Shown here in pieces: positions 14,435 through 23,105 of a stretch of 27,670 nucleotides of DNA. This stretch comes from Prevotella sp. UBA5387 (GTDB lineage: Bacteria; Bacteroidota; Bacteroidia; Bacteroidales; Bacteroidaceae), in contig DHOP01000021.1 of assembly GCA_002407775.1 (NCBI GenBank), forward strand, positions 38,257 through 65,926, in the 5' to 3' direction. The first letter of the stretch is position 1. Every line of letters starts with the position of its first letter. The position numbers and the translations under genes were made by a program. Below the pieces are notes generated by a model. It had not been told where the DNA came from and searched no databases. It worked only from the letters and a program-made list of their open reading frames with translations.

Positions 14435-17400
14435 ATGCGTATTAAACAATTAATCCTTACACTGCTTGTGGTGTTGCTGTCATTGAATGCAACAGCTAAC
14501 CTACGCCATAAAATGAACTTTAATAGCGACTGGTTGCTTCAAATTGGCGACATCAAGGGTGCTCAAGCTGTTGATTATAACGATCGTGACTGGCAACGTG
14601 TCACTTTGCCCTATGCTTGGAATGAAGCAGAGGCCTTTAAGGTACCTATCTCACAATTGAGTGACACAACGATGTGGTATCGCAAGCACTTCAAGATTGA
14701 CGATGTAGACGGGAAGAAATTTTTCGTCGAGTTTGAAGGTGTTCGATTCGGTGCTGAAGTTTATATCAACGGTCAAAGCCTTGGCCTGACGGAAAACGGC
14801 ATCATGGCAAGTGGCTGGGATCTGACTCCTTATATTAGACAAGGAGAGAACGTCATCGCCGTTTGGGTAAATAGTTCGTGGACCTACAGGGAAAGAGCTA
14901 CTAACTCTAGATACCAGTGGAACGACCGGAACTTTAATGCAAACTATGGCGGAATACCAAAGAATGTATGGTTGCATATTACGGATAAGGTATATCAAAC
15001 CTTGCCACTTTATTCTAATCTGAAGACCACTGGTGTTTATGTCTATGGTAAGAACTATGATATTTCTGGAAAGAAGGTTACTGTTCATGCCGAGTCGCAA
15101 GTTCGCAATGATGACAACAAGGCGCGCTCTTTTATCTATTCGTGTCAGATTCTTGATAAAGACGGGAAGGAAGTGCTGCGTCTCAAAGGACAAAAGTATA
15201 CATTGAACCCACAAGAAACCAAGACGGTTGCTGTGGAAGGACTTCTTGACAACGCCCATTTTTGGAGTTGGGGATATGGCTATCTTTATACCGTAAACAC
15301 ACTACTCACTGCCGATGATGGATCAGTGATAGATGATAACTCACTGCGAACGGGCTTTAGAAAGACACGTTTTGGTGAAGGAAAGATATGGCTTAATGAC
15401 CGCGTTCTTATGATGCATGGCTATGCCCAGCGAACTAGCAATGAGTGGCCGAGTGTTGGAATGAGTGTGCCTGCATGGTTATCCGATTATAGCAACAATT
15501 TGCAGGTAGAGTCTGGCGGCAACCTTGTACGATGGATGCATATCACTCCATGGAAGCAAGACATTGAAAGCTGTGACCGTGTCGGCCTTATTCAGGCTAT
15601 GCCAGCTGGCGATGCGGAGCATGATTCCAAAGGAAGGCAGTGGGAACAGCGAGCAGAGGTTATGCGCGATGCAATCATTTATAATCGCAACAACCCAAGT
15701 ATCCTCTTTTACGAAGGTGGTAACGAGAGTATCTCTCGTGAACATGTCGTAGAACTAAAGCAGATCAGAGACAAGTTCGATCCTTATGGAGGGCGAGCTG
15801 TGGGTAGCCGCGAGATGCTTGATATTGATGAGGCTGAATATGGCGGAGAGATGCTTTATGTCAACAAGAGCGGTGGAAAGCCATATTGGCAGATGGAGTA
15901 TAACCGCGACGAAGGCTTGCGCAAATATTGGGATGAGTATAGCTACCCTTATCATAAGGAAGGTGCGGGTCCCCTTTACCGCGGCGCCCCAGCCCCTGAC
16001 TACAACCACAATATGGACAAGTTTGCTTGTGGCATGGTAGAGAGGTGGTACGATTACTATGTTGACAGACCAGGTATGGGTAAGCGAGTGAATAGTGGTG
16101 GTGCAAAAATTGTGTTCTCTGAGACCAACACACACTACCGTGGCGAGGCCAACTATCGTACTTCAGGTGTCGTGGATGCTATGCGCATCCCGAAGGATGC
16201 CTTCTATGCCCATCAAGTAATGTGGAATGGTTGGGTGACTCCCGAGAAGGATGGAAGTCATGTTATCGGTCATTGGAACTATGCTCTGGGTACTGTTAAA
16301 CCAGTCTATGTTGTATCTACAGGGGACTCTGTTGAGCTGAAACTCAATGGAAAGAGCCTTGGATTTGGTAAGAATAGTTTCAAGTATCTTTACACTTTCA
16401 ATGATGTGGCTTATCAACCAGGACGTTTAGAGGCTGTGAGCTATCGCGGAGGCAAAGAGGTTTCACGCTGTAATGTTGAGACGGCAGGTCAGCCCGACCA
16501 TCTTAAAGTGAGTGTGATGCAGAACCCATTAGGCTTCAAAGCTGATGGCGCTGATATGGCCTTGGTTCAGTTGGAGGTGGTTGATGCTGAGGGAAGAAGA
16601 TGCCCATTGGATAACCGTATGGTCAATTTCAACCTTAGTGGAGAGGGAGAATGGCTTGGTGGTATAGCCAGGCCAGCAGGTCCTCGTGGTATTGATGGCA
16701 TACCACCGGTGATTAACGAGGCCAATGGTAAGGCAGGGATGCTTGATGGTCCAGCCACTACCTCAACGTTCGACAACTATATTCGTGCACTGAGTTTGCC
16801 AGTGGAGTGTGGTGTTAACAGGGTACTCGTTCGCTCAACCACAACCCCTGGAAACATAAGGCTTAACATCGTGCCAGATGGATTGAATGCAGTGAACATT
16901 GATTTAAAGACAAATGCCATTGACAATAACGGTGGTTTGAGTTCCTATAATCCATCGATGTTGCTCCCTGTTCGTCTTGAACGCGGAGAGACACCGTTGA
17001 CTCCATCATATAAAGAATTGTATGTGACGCCAGAAATCAAGGGCATCAAGGTTGGCTCCAACCCTGAAACTGCTACAAAAGCCTTTGATGACAATGAGCT
17101 GTCGGAATGGAAGAGTGATGGTAAACAGCAGAATGCATGGGCAATATTCACCTTTGCCAAAAAGGCAAGGATAGATGAAGTCGCTATTAAACTAACTGGA
17201 TGGCGCAACCTTGTCTATCCTCTGGCTATCTATGTAGGCAACAAAAAGGTTTGGGAAGGCTACACTTATGCAACGCTTGGCTATGTGCATATTACTATTG
17301 ACAAGCCGGTTTTAGGCAACCAAATCACCATCAAGATGCTTGGCCCGAGCCAAAATAGCAACAAGTTTGGTGATATCAAGGAACTTGCCGGAGGAGCAAC

Positions 17401-17485
17401 GGGTGAACTTGACCGTACGATTGTTGGAAAGGGAAAGACGGAACTGCGTATTGTGGAAGTTGACTTCTTATCCAAAATCAAATAA
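14435..17485 (+). CDS. Secreted glycoside hydrolase family 2 protein, probable beta-galactosidase
   Basis: A 1016-residue exo-glycosidase, probably periplasmic, likely trimming side chains of rhamnogalacturonan. A signal peptide (MRIKQLILTLLVVLLSLNATA) is followed by a GH2 sugar-binding domain (about 25-185, FNSDWLLQIGD to GGIPKNVWLHI), an immunoglobulin-like domain (about 195-310) and the TIM barrel (about 315-600). The acid/base is probably Glu431 in EGGNES. The nucleophile is less certain; Glu488 in WQMEYN is my best candidate, with Glu563 in FSETNTH the alternative. A DUF4982-like beta domain (about 605-685), a further beta domain and a discoidin-like C-terminal module (about 885-990) follow. 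I chose ATG 14435 because it starts the signal peptide. Substrate inferred from neighbours only; other beta-glycosides are possible. Confidence 0.88.
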   Translation: MRIKQLILTLLVVLLSLNATANLRHKMNFNSDWLLQIGDIKGAQAVDYNDRDWQRVTLPYAWNEAEAFKVPISQLSDTTMWYRKHFKIDDVDGKKFFVEFEGVRFGAEVYINGQSLGLTENGIMASGWDLTPYIRQGENVIAVWVNSSWTYRERATNSRYQWNDRNFNANYGGIPKNVWLHITDKVYQTLPLYSNLKTTGVYVYGKNYDISGKKVTVHAESQVRNDDNKARSFIYSCQILDKDGKEVLRLKGQKYTLNPQETKTVAVEGLLDNAHFWSWGYGYLYTVNTLLTADDGSVIDDNSLRTGFRKTRFGEGKIWLNDRVLMMHGYAQRTSNEWPSVGMSVPAWLSDYSNNLQVESGGNLVRWMHITPWKQDIESCDRVGLIQAMPAGDAEHDSKGRQWEQRAEVMRDAIIYNRNNPSILFYEGGNESISREHVVELKQIRDKFDPYGGRAVGSREMLDIDEAEYGGEMLYVNKSGGKPYWQMEYNRDEGLRKYWDEYSYPYHKEGAGPLYRGAPAPDYNHNMDKFACGMVERWYDYYVDRPGMGKRVNSGGAKIVFSETNTHYRGEANYRTSGVVDAMRIPKDAFYAHQVMWNGWVTPEKDGSHVIGHWNYALGTVKPVYVVSTGDSVELKLNGKSLGFGKNSFKYLYTFNDVAYQPGRLEAVSYRGGKEVSRCNVETAGQPDHLKVSVMQNPLGFKADGADMALVQLEVVDAEGRRCPLDNRMVNFNLSGEGEWLGGIARPAGPRGIDGIPPVINEANGKAGMLDGPATTSTFDNYIRALSLPVECGVNRVLVRSTTTPGNIRLNIVPDGLNAVNIDLKTNAIDNNGGLSSYNPSMLLPVRLERGETPLTPSYKELYVTPEIKGIKVGSNPETATKAFDDNELSEWKSDGKQQNAWAIFTFAKKARIDEVAIKLTGWRNLVYPLAIYVGNKKVWEGYTYATLGYVHITIDKPVLGNQITIKMLGPSQNSNKFGDIKELAGGATGELDRTIVGKGKTELRIVEVDFLSKIK

Positions 17486-17553
17486 TATCAATTGGCCACG
17501 CAGAGACAAGCCAATCATAGTCGCTTGCCAATACGGACCGGAAATCGAGGAAT

Positions 17554-18945
17554 ATGAAACGTAAACTATTTTTCTTTGCCCTTCTGTTGATAGCTATGAC
17601 AGCTTCAGCACAGACGGCTCGCCGATTTGTTTTGAAGAACTCGGCCGATGGTGTCTCAGAATTGACGGTCTATTTACCAGAGCATCCAAGTGGACGTGCT
17701 GTTGTTTGTTGTCCTGGCGGCGGCTATGCACATTTGGCGATGGAGCATGAGGGCTATGACTGGGCAGAATATTTCAATCGTCAAGGCATTTCCTTTTTCG
17801 TTTTGAAATACCGTATGCCAAATGGTGATCGCAACATTCCATTAGGCGATGCCTACCACGCCATGCAAACCGTACGTGACTCAGCAAAGGTTTGGAGTAT
17901 CAATCCTTATGATGTTGGCATCATGGGCTTTTCAGCTGGAGGTCATCTTGCCTCTTCCGTGAGTACTCATGCTGACTGGAAAGTGCGCCCGAACTTCTCC
18001 ATTTTGTTCTATCCTGTCATCACCTTGGGAAAAGGGACGCATAATGGCTCCAAAGTGAACATCCTAGGAGAAACTGGTCAAAATGATGAGAAACTTGTTG
18101 CCGAATGGAGTAACGAGCGTGCTGTTCAGCGTCATCTCACACCCCCTGCCGTGGTTTTCACTGCCAATGATGATGGTACTGTGCCACCAGTTCAAAATGG
18201 TATTGCCTATTATATCGCCATGCGCAACAGTGGCAATGACTGCGCCCTACATGTATATCCTACTGGAGGACACGGGTTTGGTTTCAGGGCCTCATACACA
18301 TACCACGAGCAAGTGCTTTTCGACTTGACCACATGGCTCAATAATCTTAAGATGCCAAAGGCTGAAGCGGTTCGCGTGGCATGCATAGGCAACTCCATAA
18401 CCGATGGCATGGGGATAGATATGAGTGGGGTCAACGGATACCCGGCTGTGCTTGGACGTCTATTGGGAGATGGCTTCAACGTAAAAAATTTCGGAGTGTC
18501 TGCTCGTACTATGTTAAATAAAGGCGACTATCCTTATATGAAAGAAGGGGCTTGGAAGGATGCTATGGCTTTCGACCCTGAAGTAGTTATTGTAAAACTT
18601 GGTACCAACGACTCAAAGCCTTATAACTGGAAATATGGACAGGAATATGGTCATGATCTTCAGCTTATGATTGATTCGCTTAAAGCTCTGTCAAGTAAGC
18701 CGAAAATTTATCTGTGCAACCCTATTCCCGCATCCAACAGTTGGGGTATCTCCGACAGTATTATCGTAAATGCTATCAGCCCGATCTTGCAGAAAGCGGC
18801 TAAGAAAAACAAACTCACGTACATCGATTTGCATGCTGCATTCCAAAATACTGATGGTAAACAAATGCAACGTGATGGCATACATCCTACTGATGCCGGG
18901 GCAGCACAAATGGCAAAAATTATTGCGCCTTACATCAAGCAATAA
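17554..18945 (+). CDS. Secreted two-domain esterase: alpha/beta hydrolase fused to SGNH hydrolase
   Basis: A 463-residue protein with two unrelated esterase folds in one chain. After a signal peptide (MKRKLFFFALLLIAMTASAQ), residues about 25-267 form an alpha/beta hydrolase of the BD-FAE/xylan-esterase type: oxyanion region CCPGGGYAH, nucleophile Ser127 in GFSAGG, acid in TANDDGTVP (Asp206 or Asp207) and His240 in GGHGFG. Residues about 272-463 form an SGNH/GDSL domain: Ser281 in CIGNSITDG, Gly314, Asn352 in LGTND and Asp441/His444 in DGIHP. All catalytic residues are intact in both halves. A 68-bp gap follows the GH2 gene, and two hairpins follow the gene. It probably removes acetyl (or other acyl) groups from pectin; the substrate of each half is unknown. 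Confidence 0.9.
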   Translation: MKRKLFFFALLLIAMTASAQTARRFVLKNSADGVSELTVYLPEHPSGRAVVCCPGGGYAHLAMEHEGYDWAEYFNRQGISFFVLKYRMPNGDRNIPLGDAYHAMQTVRDSAKVWSINPYDVGIMGFSAGGHLASSVSTHADWKVRPNFSILFYPVITLGKGTHNGSKVNILGETGQNDEKLVAEWSNERAVQRHLTPPAVVFTANDDGTVPPVQNGIAYYIAMRNSGNDCALHVYPTGGHGFGFRASYTYHEQVLFDLTTWLNNLKMPKAEAVRVACIGNSITDGMGIDMSGVNGYPAVLGRLLGDGFNVKNFGVSARTMLNKGDYPYMKEGAWKDAMAFDPEVVIVKLGTNDSKPYNWKYGQEYGHDLQLMIDSLKALSSKPKIYLCNPIPASNSWGISDSIIVNAISPILQKAAKKNKLTYIDLHAAFQNTDGKQMQRDGIHPTDAGAAQMAKIIAPYIKQ

Positions 18946-18965
18946 GATAACATATATTCAACTTT

Positions 18966-18990
18966 GCCTCATTAACTGATAGAGGCTTTT
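18966..18990 (+). terminator. Short terminator candidate after the two-domain esterase
   Basis: GCCTC at 18966-18970 pairs with GAGGC at 18982-18986 around an 11-nt loop and is followed by TTTT. The stem is only 5 bp, so it is weak by itself. Confidence 0.45.
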
Positions 18991-19002
18991 GCGGTTGATA
19001 CC

Positions 19003-19041
19003 AAATGGCACCGTGGTTAGTATCTAATCACGGTGCCATTT
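19003..19041. terminator. Strong hairpin between convergent genes
   Basis: Arms 19003-19020 and 19024-19041 pair over 18 bp with a single G-U or A-C mismatch and a 3-nt loop. It lies between the convergent two-domain esterase and nitroreductase genes and could act as a bidirectional terminator, though no long T-run follows on either side. Confidence 0.65.
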
Positions 19042-19090
19042 GTATTTAATCGCAGTGCGTTTACGGTTGAATCGCAATGCCATTGCTATC
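19025..19090. repeat. Three degenerate 22-nt-periodic repeats
   Basis: Units begin at 19025, 19047 and 19069, exactly 22 nt apart, sharing (T/G)AATC(A/G)C followed by GTGC/ATGC. The first unit is the right arm of the hairpin at 19003-19041. The period and the AATC(A/G)C core match the patch at 11429-11550. Confidence 0.55.
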
Positions 19091-19130
19091 CTTTCGCAAA
19101 GTCAAAAGTGCCCTATCGCGAAGAGTTGGA

Positions 19131-19880
19131 TTATGCGGGAGAGAGGAAGCCTTGTTTTCGAAGAGCTTCGATGAGGGTCGCAGACATGGCGACATTGTCT
19201 TTACGTGTGTAGCGCAGGTCAGTGAAGACTTGAGCTAATGTCTCCTTGTTGTTGATTTCCACAAAGTGACGATTCTCTCTGAGAGATTCCTTCGGCTTGT
19301 AGAACTCATCGATTCGTTCTAGGGTGTAGTCTTCATAAGTTTCGCTATGCACAATTGCTTTCAATGGAAGACGATCACTCTGATCGGGGTTCTCATCTGG
19401 CCATCCCAGAGTAATCGTTGCTATGGGAAAGACAAGGCTCGGCAATTGTAGTGTATCTATGATTAGTTGAGGCATGTAGATAGTTGTTCCGAGAAAGCAA
19501 GTACCGAGTCCTTCCTCTTCTGCAAGGTTGCAGAAGGTTTGGCAATAAAGTAGGGCGTCTGTAGCAGCATTGATGAAACTAAGGAAGTTGTCATAACCAG
19601 GATCGGCTTGACGTTGTTCTGCCCAAAGGGTAGTTCTACGGAAATCGGCACAGAAAGTGAGTACAACGGGTGCCCCTTGCACCATGGGTTGGTTGAAATG
19701 TGCAGGCGCCAACCTTGCCTTCATATCGGCATCGCGAGTGATAACCACACTGTAGAGCTGAAGATTACCCATTGTCGGTGTTCGCTCTGCATCCGTGAGA
19801 AGGTTGGAAAGCAATTCCTTGGATACCTCTTTGGTCGAATATTTTCGAATGGATCGTCTGTTGATTAAGTTTTTCATCAT
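19131..19880 (-). CDS. Nitroreductase-family NAD(P)H-dependent oxidoreductase
   Basis: An FMN-dependent cytoplasmic oxidoreductase of 249 residues; the physiological substrate is unknown. The N-terminus MKNLINRRSIRKYSTKEVS contains the RRSIRKY FMN-phosphate contact of the family. TPTMGNLQLYSVVI, LLYCQTFCNLAEEEGLGTCFLGTTI and FPIATITLGWPDE follow in the usual order. The C-terminal extension (about 60 residues after ERIDEFYKPK) is like that of NfsA-type members. A -7 box 18-25 bases upstream places transcription just before the paired ATGs at 19880 and 19877, which excludes the longer in-frame start at 19973. Either ATG may be used. Confidence 0.88.
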   Translation of the reverse strand: MMKNLINRRSIRKYSTKEVSKELLSNLLTDAERTPTMGNLQLYSVVITRDADMKARLAPAHFNQPMVQGAPVVLTFCADFRRTTLWAEQRQADPGYDNFLSFINAATDALLYCQTFCNLAEEEGLGTCFLGTTIYMPQLIIDTLQLPSLVFPIATITLGWPDENPDQSDRLPLKAIVHSETYEDYTLERIDEFYKPKESLRENRHFVEINNKETLAQVFTDLRYTRKDNVAMSATLIEALRKQGFLSPA

Positions 19881-19897
19881 GTAAAAATTTGGCTTTG

Positions 19898-19905
19898 CAA
19901 AGATA
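19898..19905 (-). promoter_or_regulatory. Bacteroidetes -7 element for the nitroreductase gene
   Basis: The minus strand reads TATCTTTG (TAnnTTTG), 18 bases upstream of the ATG at 19880. No -33 TTTG at 19-21 nt. The predicted leader is only about 10 nt. Confidence 0.5.
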
Positions 19906-20085
19906 GACAATAATTCCTTAATTGATGATTTGTTCACGCTATATAGTTTCTCGTATGAGCATAAAAGGCTCAAGTCTTAATGTTAGAAACAAACTGAACT
20001 ATCAGAAATATAGGCAAGTATGGAGATTGATGCATTGTTACAAGTTTCCAAAAATGAAAATCTTGTTGCTATTTTATCTTTCTTG

Positions 20086-20128
20086 AATTTCTAAAAAAAA
20101 CATTTTAATTATGTTTTTCATAGAAATT
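20086..20128. repeat. Imperfect inverted repeat just upstream of the nrdJ promoter
   Basis: Arm 20086-20103 and arm 20111-20128 pair at 16 of 18 positions (AATTTCTA at the base, ACAT next to the loop) around a 7-nt AT loop. It ends 26 bases before the -7 box, so it overlaps or borders the -33 region. It could be an operator, or a terminator hairpin facing the minus strand. Confidence 0.5.
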
Positions 20129-20154
20129 GTTTTCGAATTCTCATAAATCTTTTG

Positions 20155-20162
20155 TAGATTTG
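20155..20162 (+). promoter_or_regulatory. Bacteroidetes -7 element for nrdJ
   Basis: TAGATTTG matches TAnnTTTG. A near-consensus -33 (TTTCG at 20131-20135) lies about 19 nt upstream. Predicted start near 20169, leaving a leader of roughly 360 nt. Confidence 0.5.
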
Positions 20163-20531
20163 CAGAGCAATGTCTGCCAAAGCAAAATGCTTTAATCATC
20201 CCTCGAAGTGATTTGAATTGCCTTCATAGGCTACGTGGTTTTCTTCTTATAGGCCTTTGATTGCTTGTTTGATTATTACTATATAGTTACTCTTACGGCT
20301 CTATAAGTATGACTATGATGATGGGGGAATGTGTTGAAACTATTGCTGTTGGTCGTGGTCAAGTTGGTAATTGCCTGTGTATTACACGCTAAACATTTAT
20401 CTAAAACATTAATAAGTACTTGTAATAATAAAAAAAATATCAGTGTGCAGAATGTGCTGGCTTCAGAAGGAGATAGACTTCAATCCTACATCAAGTGCCA
20501 TTGAAAAAATAAAAGATATACTAAACAACTC

Positions 20532-23105
20532 ATGGAAAAACAAAAAACCTATTCCTATGATGAGGCTTTTGAAGCCTCTTTGAAGTATTTTGAGGGTGAT
20601 GAACTAGCTGCACGTGTATGGGTTAACAAGTACGCGATGAAGGATAGTTTCGGCGACATCTTTGAGAAGTCGCCGGAGGAGATGCATTGGCGCATAGCTA
20701 ACGAGGTAGCTCGTATCGAGAAGAAGTACAAGAATCCGTTGACAGCACAACAAGTATTTGACCTATTGGACCATTTCCGGTACATTATCCCAGCAGGAAG
20801 TCCGATGACAGGCATTGGCAACGAACATCAAGTGGCTTCCCTCAGTAATTGCTTCGTGATAGGACTTGATGGTGATGCCGATAGTTACGGTGCCATCATG
20901 AAGATTGATCAGGAACAGGTTCAGCTGATGAAACGTCGTGGTGGAGTCGGGCACGATTTGAGTCATATTCGCCCGAAAGGTTCACCAGTGAACAATTCTG
21001 CACTCACTTCAACAGGTTTGGTTCCTTTCATGGAACGCTATAGCAACTCCACGCGCGAGGTTGCACAAGACGGTCGTCGTGGTGCTCTGATGCTTTCAGT
21101 GAGTATTAATCACCCAGACTCTGAGGCATTCATAGATGCAAAGATGACCGAGGGCAAAGTGACAGGTGCCAATGTTAGCGTGAAGCTCACGGATGATTTC
21201 ATGCAAGCAGCCCAGGATGATAAGCCCTTCATGCAACAGTTCCCTATCAATGCTGTGGAACCCAAAATGAAAAAGGAGACATCCGCACGCAACCTGTGGG
21301 AAAAGATTGTGCATAACGCTTGGCAAAGTGCTGAGCCAGGTGTACTATTCTGGGACACTATTATTCGTGAGAGTATACCTGACTGCTATGCAGACCTTGG
21401 TTTCCGCACGGTGAGCACAAACCCTTGTGGCGAGATTCCACTTTGCCCTTATGACAGCTGTCGTTTGCTTTGCCTCAACCTTTACAGTTATGTTGATCAG
21501 CCGTTCACCAACAACGCCAAGTTCAATTATGAAAAATTCAAGCAGCATGTGCAATATGCCCAGCGCATCATGGATGATATCGTTGATTTGGAAATGGAGA
21601 AGATTGACCTAATCATGGGGAAAATCGGTAACGATCCACAAAGCAAGGAAATCAAATCTACAGAGTATCATCTGTGGGAAAAGATCAAAAGAAAGAGTGG
21701 CATGGGCCGCCGCACAGGCGTAGGCATCACTGCTGAGGGTGACATGCTTGCTGCTTTGGGATTGCGTTATGGCACTCAGAAAGCTACAAACTTCTCTGTT
21801 GATGTACACAAGACACTCACATTGAACGCTTATCGCTCATCAGTTACTATGGCAGAGGAGCGTGGAGCATTTGAGATTTACGATGCAGATCGTGAGAAGA
21901 ACAATCCCTTCGTTCGACGAATCAAGGAAGCAGATCCTGCTCTTTATAATGACATGGTGAAGTTCGGACGTCGCAACATCGCTTGTTTGACTATTGCTCC
22001 GACAGGAACTACGTCACTCATGACACAGACCACTAGTGGCATCGAACCGGTATTTATGCCTGTTTATAAGCGTCGTAGAAAGGTAAATCCCAACGATGAG
22101 GAAGCACACGTAGACTTTGTAGATGAAGTAGGTGATTCTTATGAGGAGTATATCGTTTACCATAAGAAGTTCCTTGAATGGATGAAGATAAATGGCATTG
22201 ACACCACTATAAAGTATACACAAGAGGAACTTGACCAAATCATTGCCAAATCACCTTATTACAAGGCTACTGCTAACGACGTTGATTGGCTAATGAAGGT
22301 TAAGATGCAGGGCGCAATTCAGAAGTGGGTTGACCATAGCATATCGGTAACGGTCAACTTGCCAAACAATGTTGACGAGGCCTTAGTTAATAAACTTTAT
22401 ATCGAGGCATGGAAGTCTGGATGCAAAGGTTGTACAATCTATCGTGATGGAAGTCGTTCCGGAGTGATGGTTTCTGTGTCCAAGAAGGACAAGAAGAAAG
22501 AGGAACACAAGGAAGCTCCGGCTCCAATCACTGCTCCTGCTCAAGGTCGCCCCATCATTCAAGAGGAGAGGCCAAAGGTGTTGGACTGCGATGTGGTCCG
22601 CTTTCAGAATAACAAAGAGAAGTGGGTGGCCTTCGTGGGATTGCTTGAGGGTTATCCCTATGAGATCTTTACGGGTCTACAGGACGATGACGAGGGCATT
22701 GTTTTGCCTAAGACGACTGTTAAGGGAAAGATCATTAAGCAGACTAATGAAGATGGAACGCATCGTTATGACTTCCAGTTTGAGAATAAGCGTGGCTACA
22801 AGACTACTGTCGAGGGGCTGAGTGAGAAGTTTAATCCAGAATACTGGAACTATGCCAAACTCATCAGTGGTGTGCTTCGTTATCGCATGCCAATAGACAA
22901 TGTCATCAAACTTGTCAGCTCATTGCAGCTCAAAGATGAGAGTATCAACACTTGGAAGGTGGGCGTAGAGCGCGCATTGAAAAAGTATGTGATTGACGGA
23001 ACAAAGGCTACGGGTCAGATTTGCCCTGTTTGCGGACAAGAGACTTTGGTCTATCAGGAAGGCTGTCTTATCTGTACTAACTGCGGAGCAAGCCGTTGCG
23101 GATAA
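20532..23105 (+). CDS. nrdJ: Adenosylcobalamin-dependent (class II) ribonucleotide reductase
   Basis: Reduces ribonucleotides to deoxyribonucleotides using an adenosylcobalamin-generated thiyl radical; works with or without oxygen. The 857-residue protein shows the class II core. Cys107 (LSNCF) and Cys310 (DSCRLLCLNLYS) form the redox pair, and STNPCGEIPL holds Asn297, thiyl Cys299 and Glu301. The spacing of 11 residues between the thiyl and redox cysteines matches known NrdJ. APTGTTS and GIEPVF follow. After a Lys/Glu/Pro linker (about 655-690), a C-terminal domain ends in a Cys-rich zinc-ribbon-like CPVCGQE...CTNCGASRC tail, likely carrying the external reducing cysteines. folB overlaps its stop codon. 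Requires a B12 supply. Confidence 0.95.
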   Translation: MEKQKTYSYDEAFEASLKYFEGDELAARVWVNKYAMKDSFGDIFEKSPEEMHWRIANEVARIEKKYKNPLTAQQVFDLLDHFRYIIPAGSPMTGIGNEHQVASLSNCFVIGLDGDADSYGAIMKIDQEQVQLMKRRGGVGHDLSHIRPKGSPVNNSALTSTGLVPFMERYSNSTREVAQDGRRGALMLSVSINHPDSEAFIDAKMTEGKVTGANVSVKLTDDFMQAAQDDKPFMQQFPINAVEPKMKKETSARNLWEKIVHNAWQSAEPGVLFWDTIIRESIPDCYADLGFRTVSTNPCGEIPLCPYDSCRLLCLNLYSYVDQPFTNNAKFNYEKFKQHVQYAQRIMDDIVDLEMEKIDLIMGKIGNDPQSKEIKSTEYHLWEKIKRKSGMGRRTGVGITAEGDMLAALGLRYGTQKATNFSVDVHKTLTLNAYRSSVTMAEERGAFEIYDADREKNNPFVRRIKEADPALYNDMVKFGRRNIACLTIAPTGTTSLMTQTTSGIEPVFMPVYKRRRKVNPNDEEAHVDFVDEVGDSYEEYIVYHKKFLEWMKINGIDTTIKYTQEELDQIIAKSPYYKATANDVDWLMKVKMQGAIQKWVDHSISVTVNLPNNVDEALVNKLYIEAWKSGCKGCTIYRDGSRSGVMVSVSKKDKKKEEHKEAPAPITAPAQGRPIIQEERPKVLDCDVVRFQNNKEKWVAFVGLLEGYPYEIFTGLQDDDEGIVLPKTTVKGKIIKQTNEDGTHRYDFQFENKRGYKTTVEGLSEKFNPEYWNYAKLISGVLRYRMPIDNVIKLVSSLQLKDESINTWKVGVERALKKYVIDGTKATGQICPVCGQETLVYQEGCLICTNCGASRCG

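Larger units (their letters stand above)
19906..20531. other. 626-bp gene-free region upstream of nrdJ
   Basis: It contains an 18-bp imperfect inverted repeat (20086-20128), a -7 element (20155-20162) and then about 360 nt of predicted leader. In the leader I see a small hairpin (AAAGCA 20179-20184 with TGCTTT 20188-20193) and a 10-bp palindrome ACTATATAGT (20278-20287). No coding frame of note, tRNA or clearly recognisable riboswitch core was found. Confidence 0.6.

Noticed and set aside
17491..17515. ATTGGC/GCCAAT hairpin between the GH2 and two-domain esterase genes.
   Set aside because: The stem is only 6 bp with a 13-nt loop and no T-run, so it is not convincing as a terminator or attenuator.
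20300..20400. Partial resemblance to a cobalamin riboswitch core upstream of nrdJ.
   Set aside because: Several invariant positions, including the CCCGC block and the B12 box, are not matched. I list it only as a hypothesis under the leader finding, not as a riboswitch feature.
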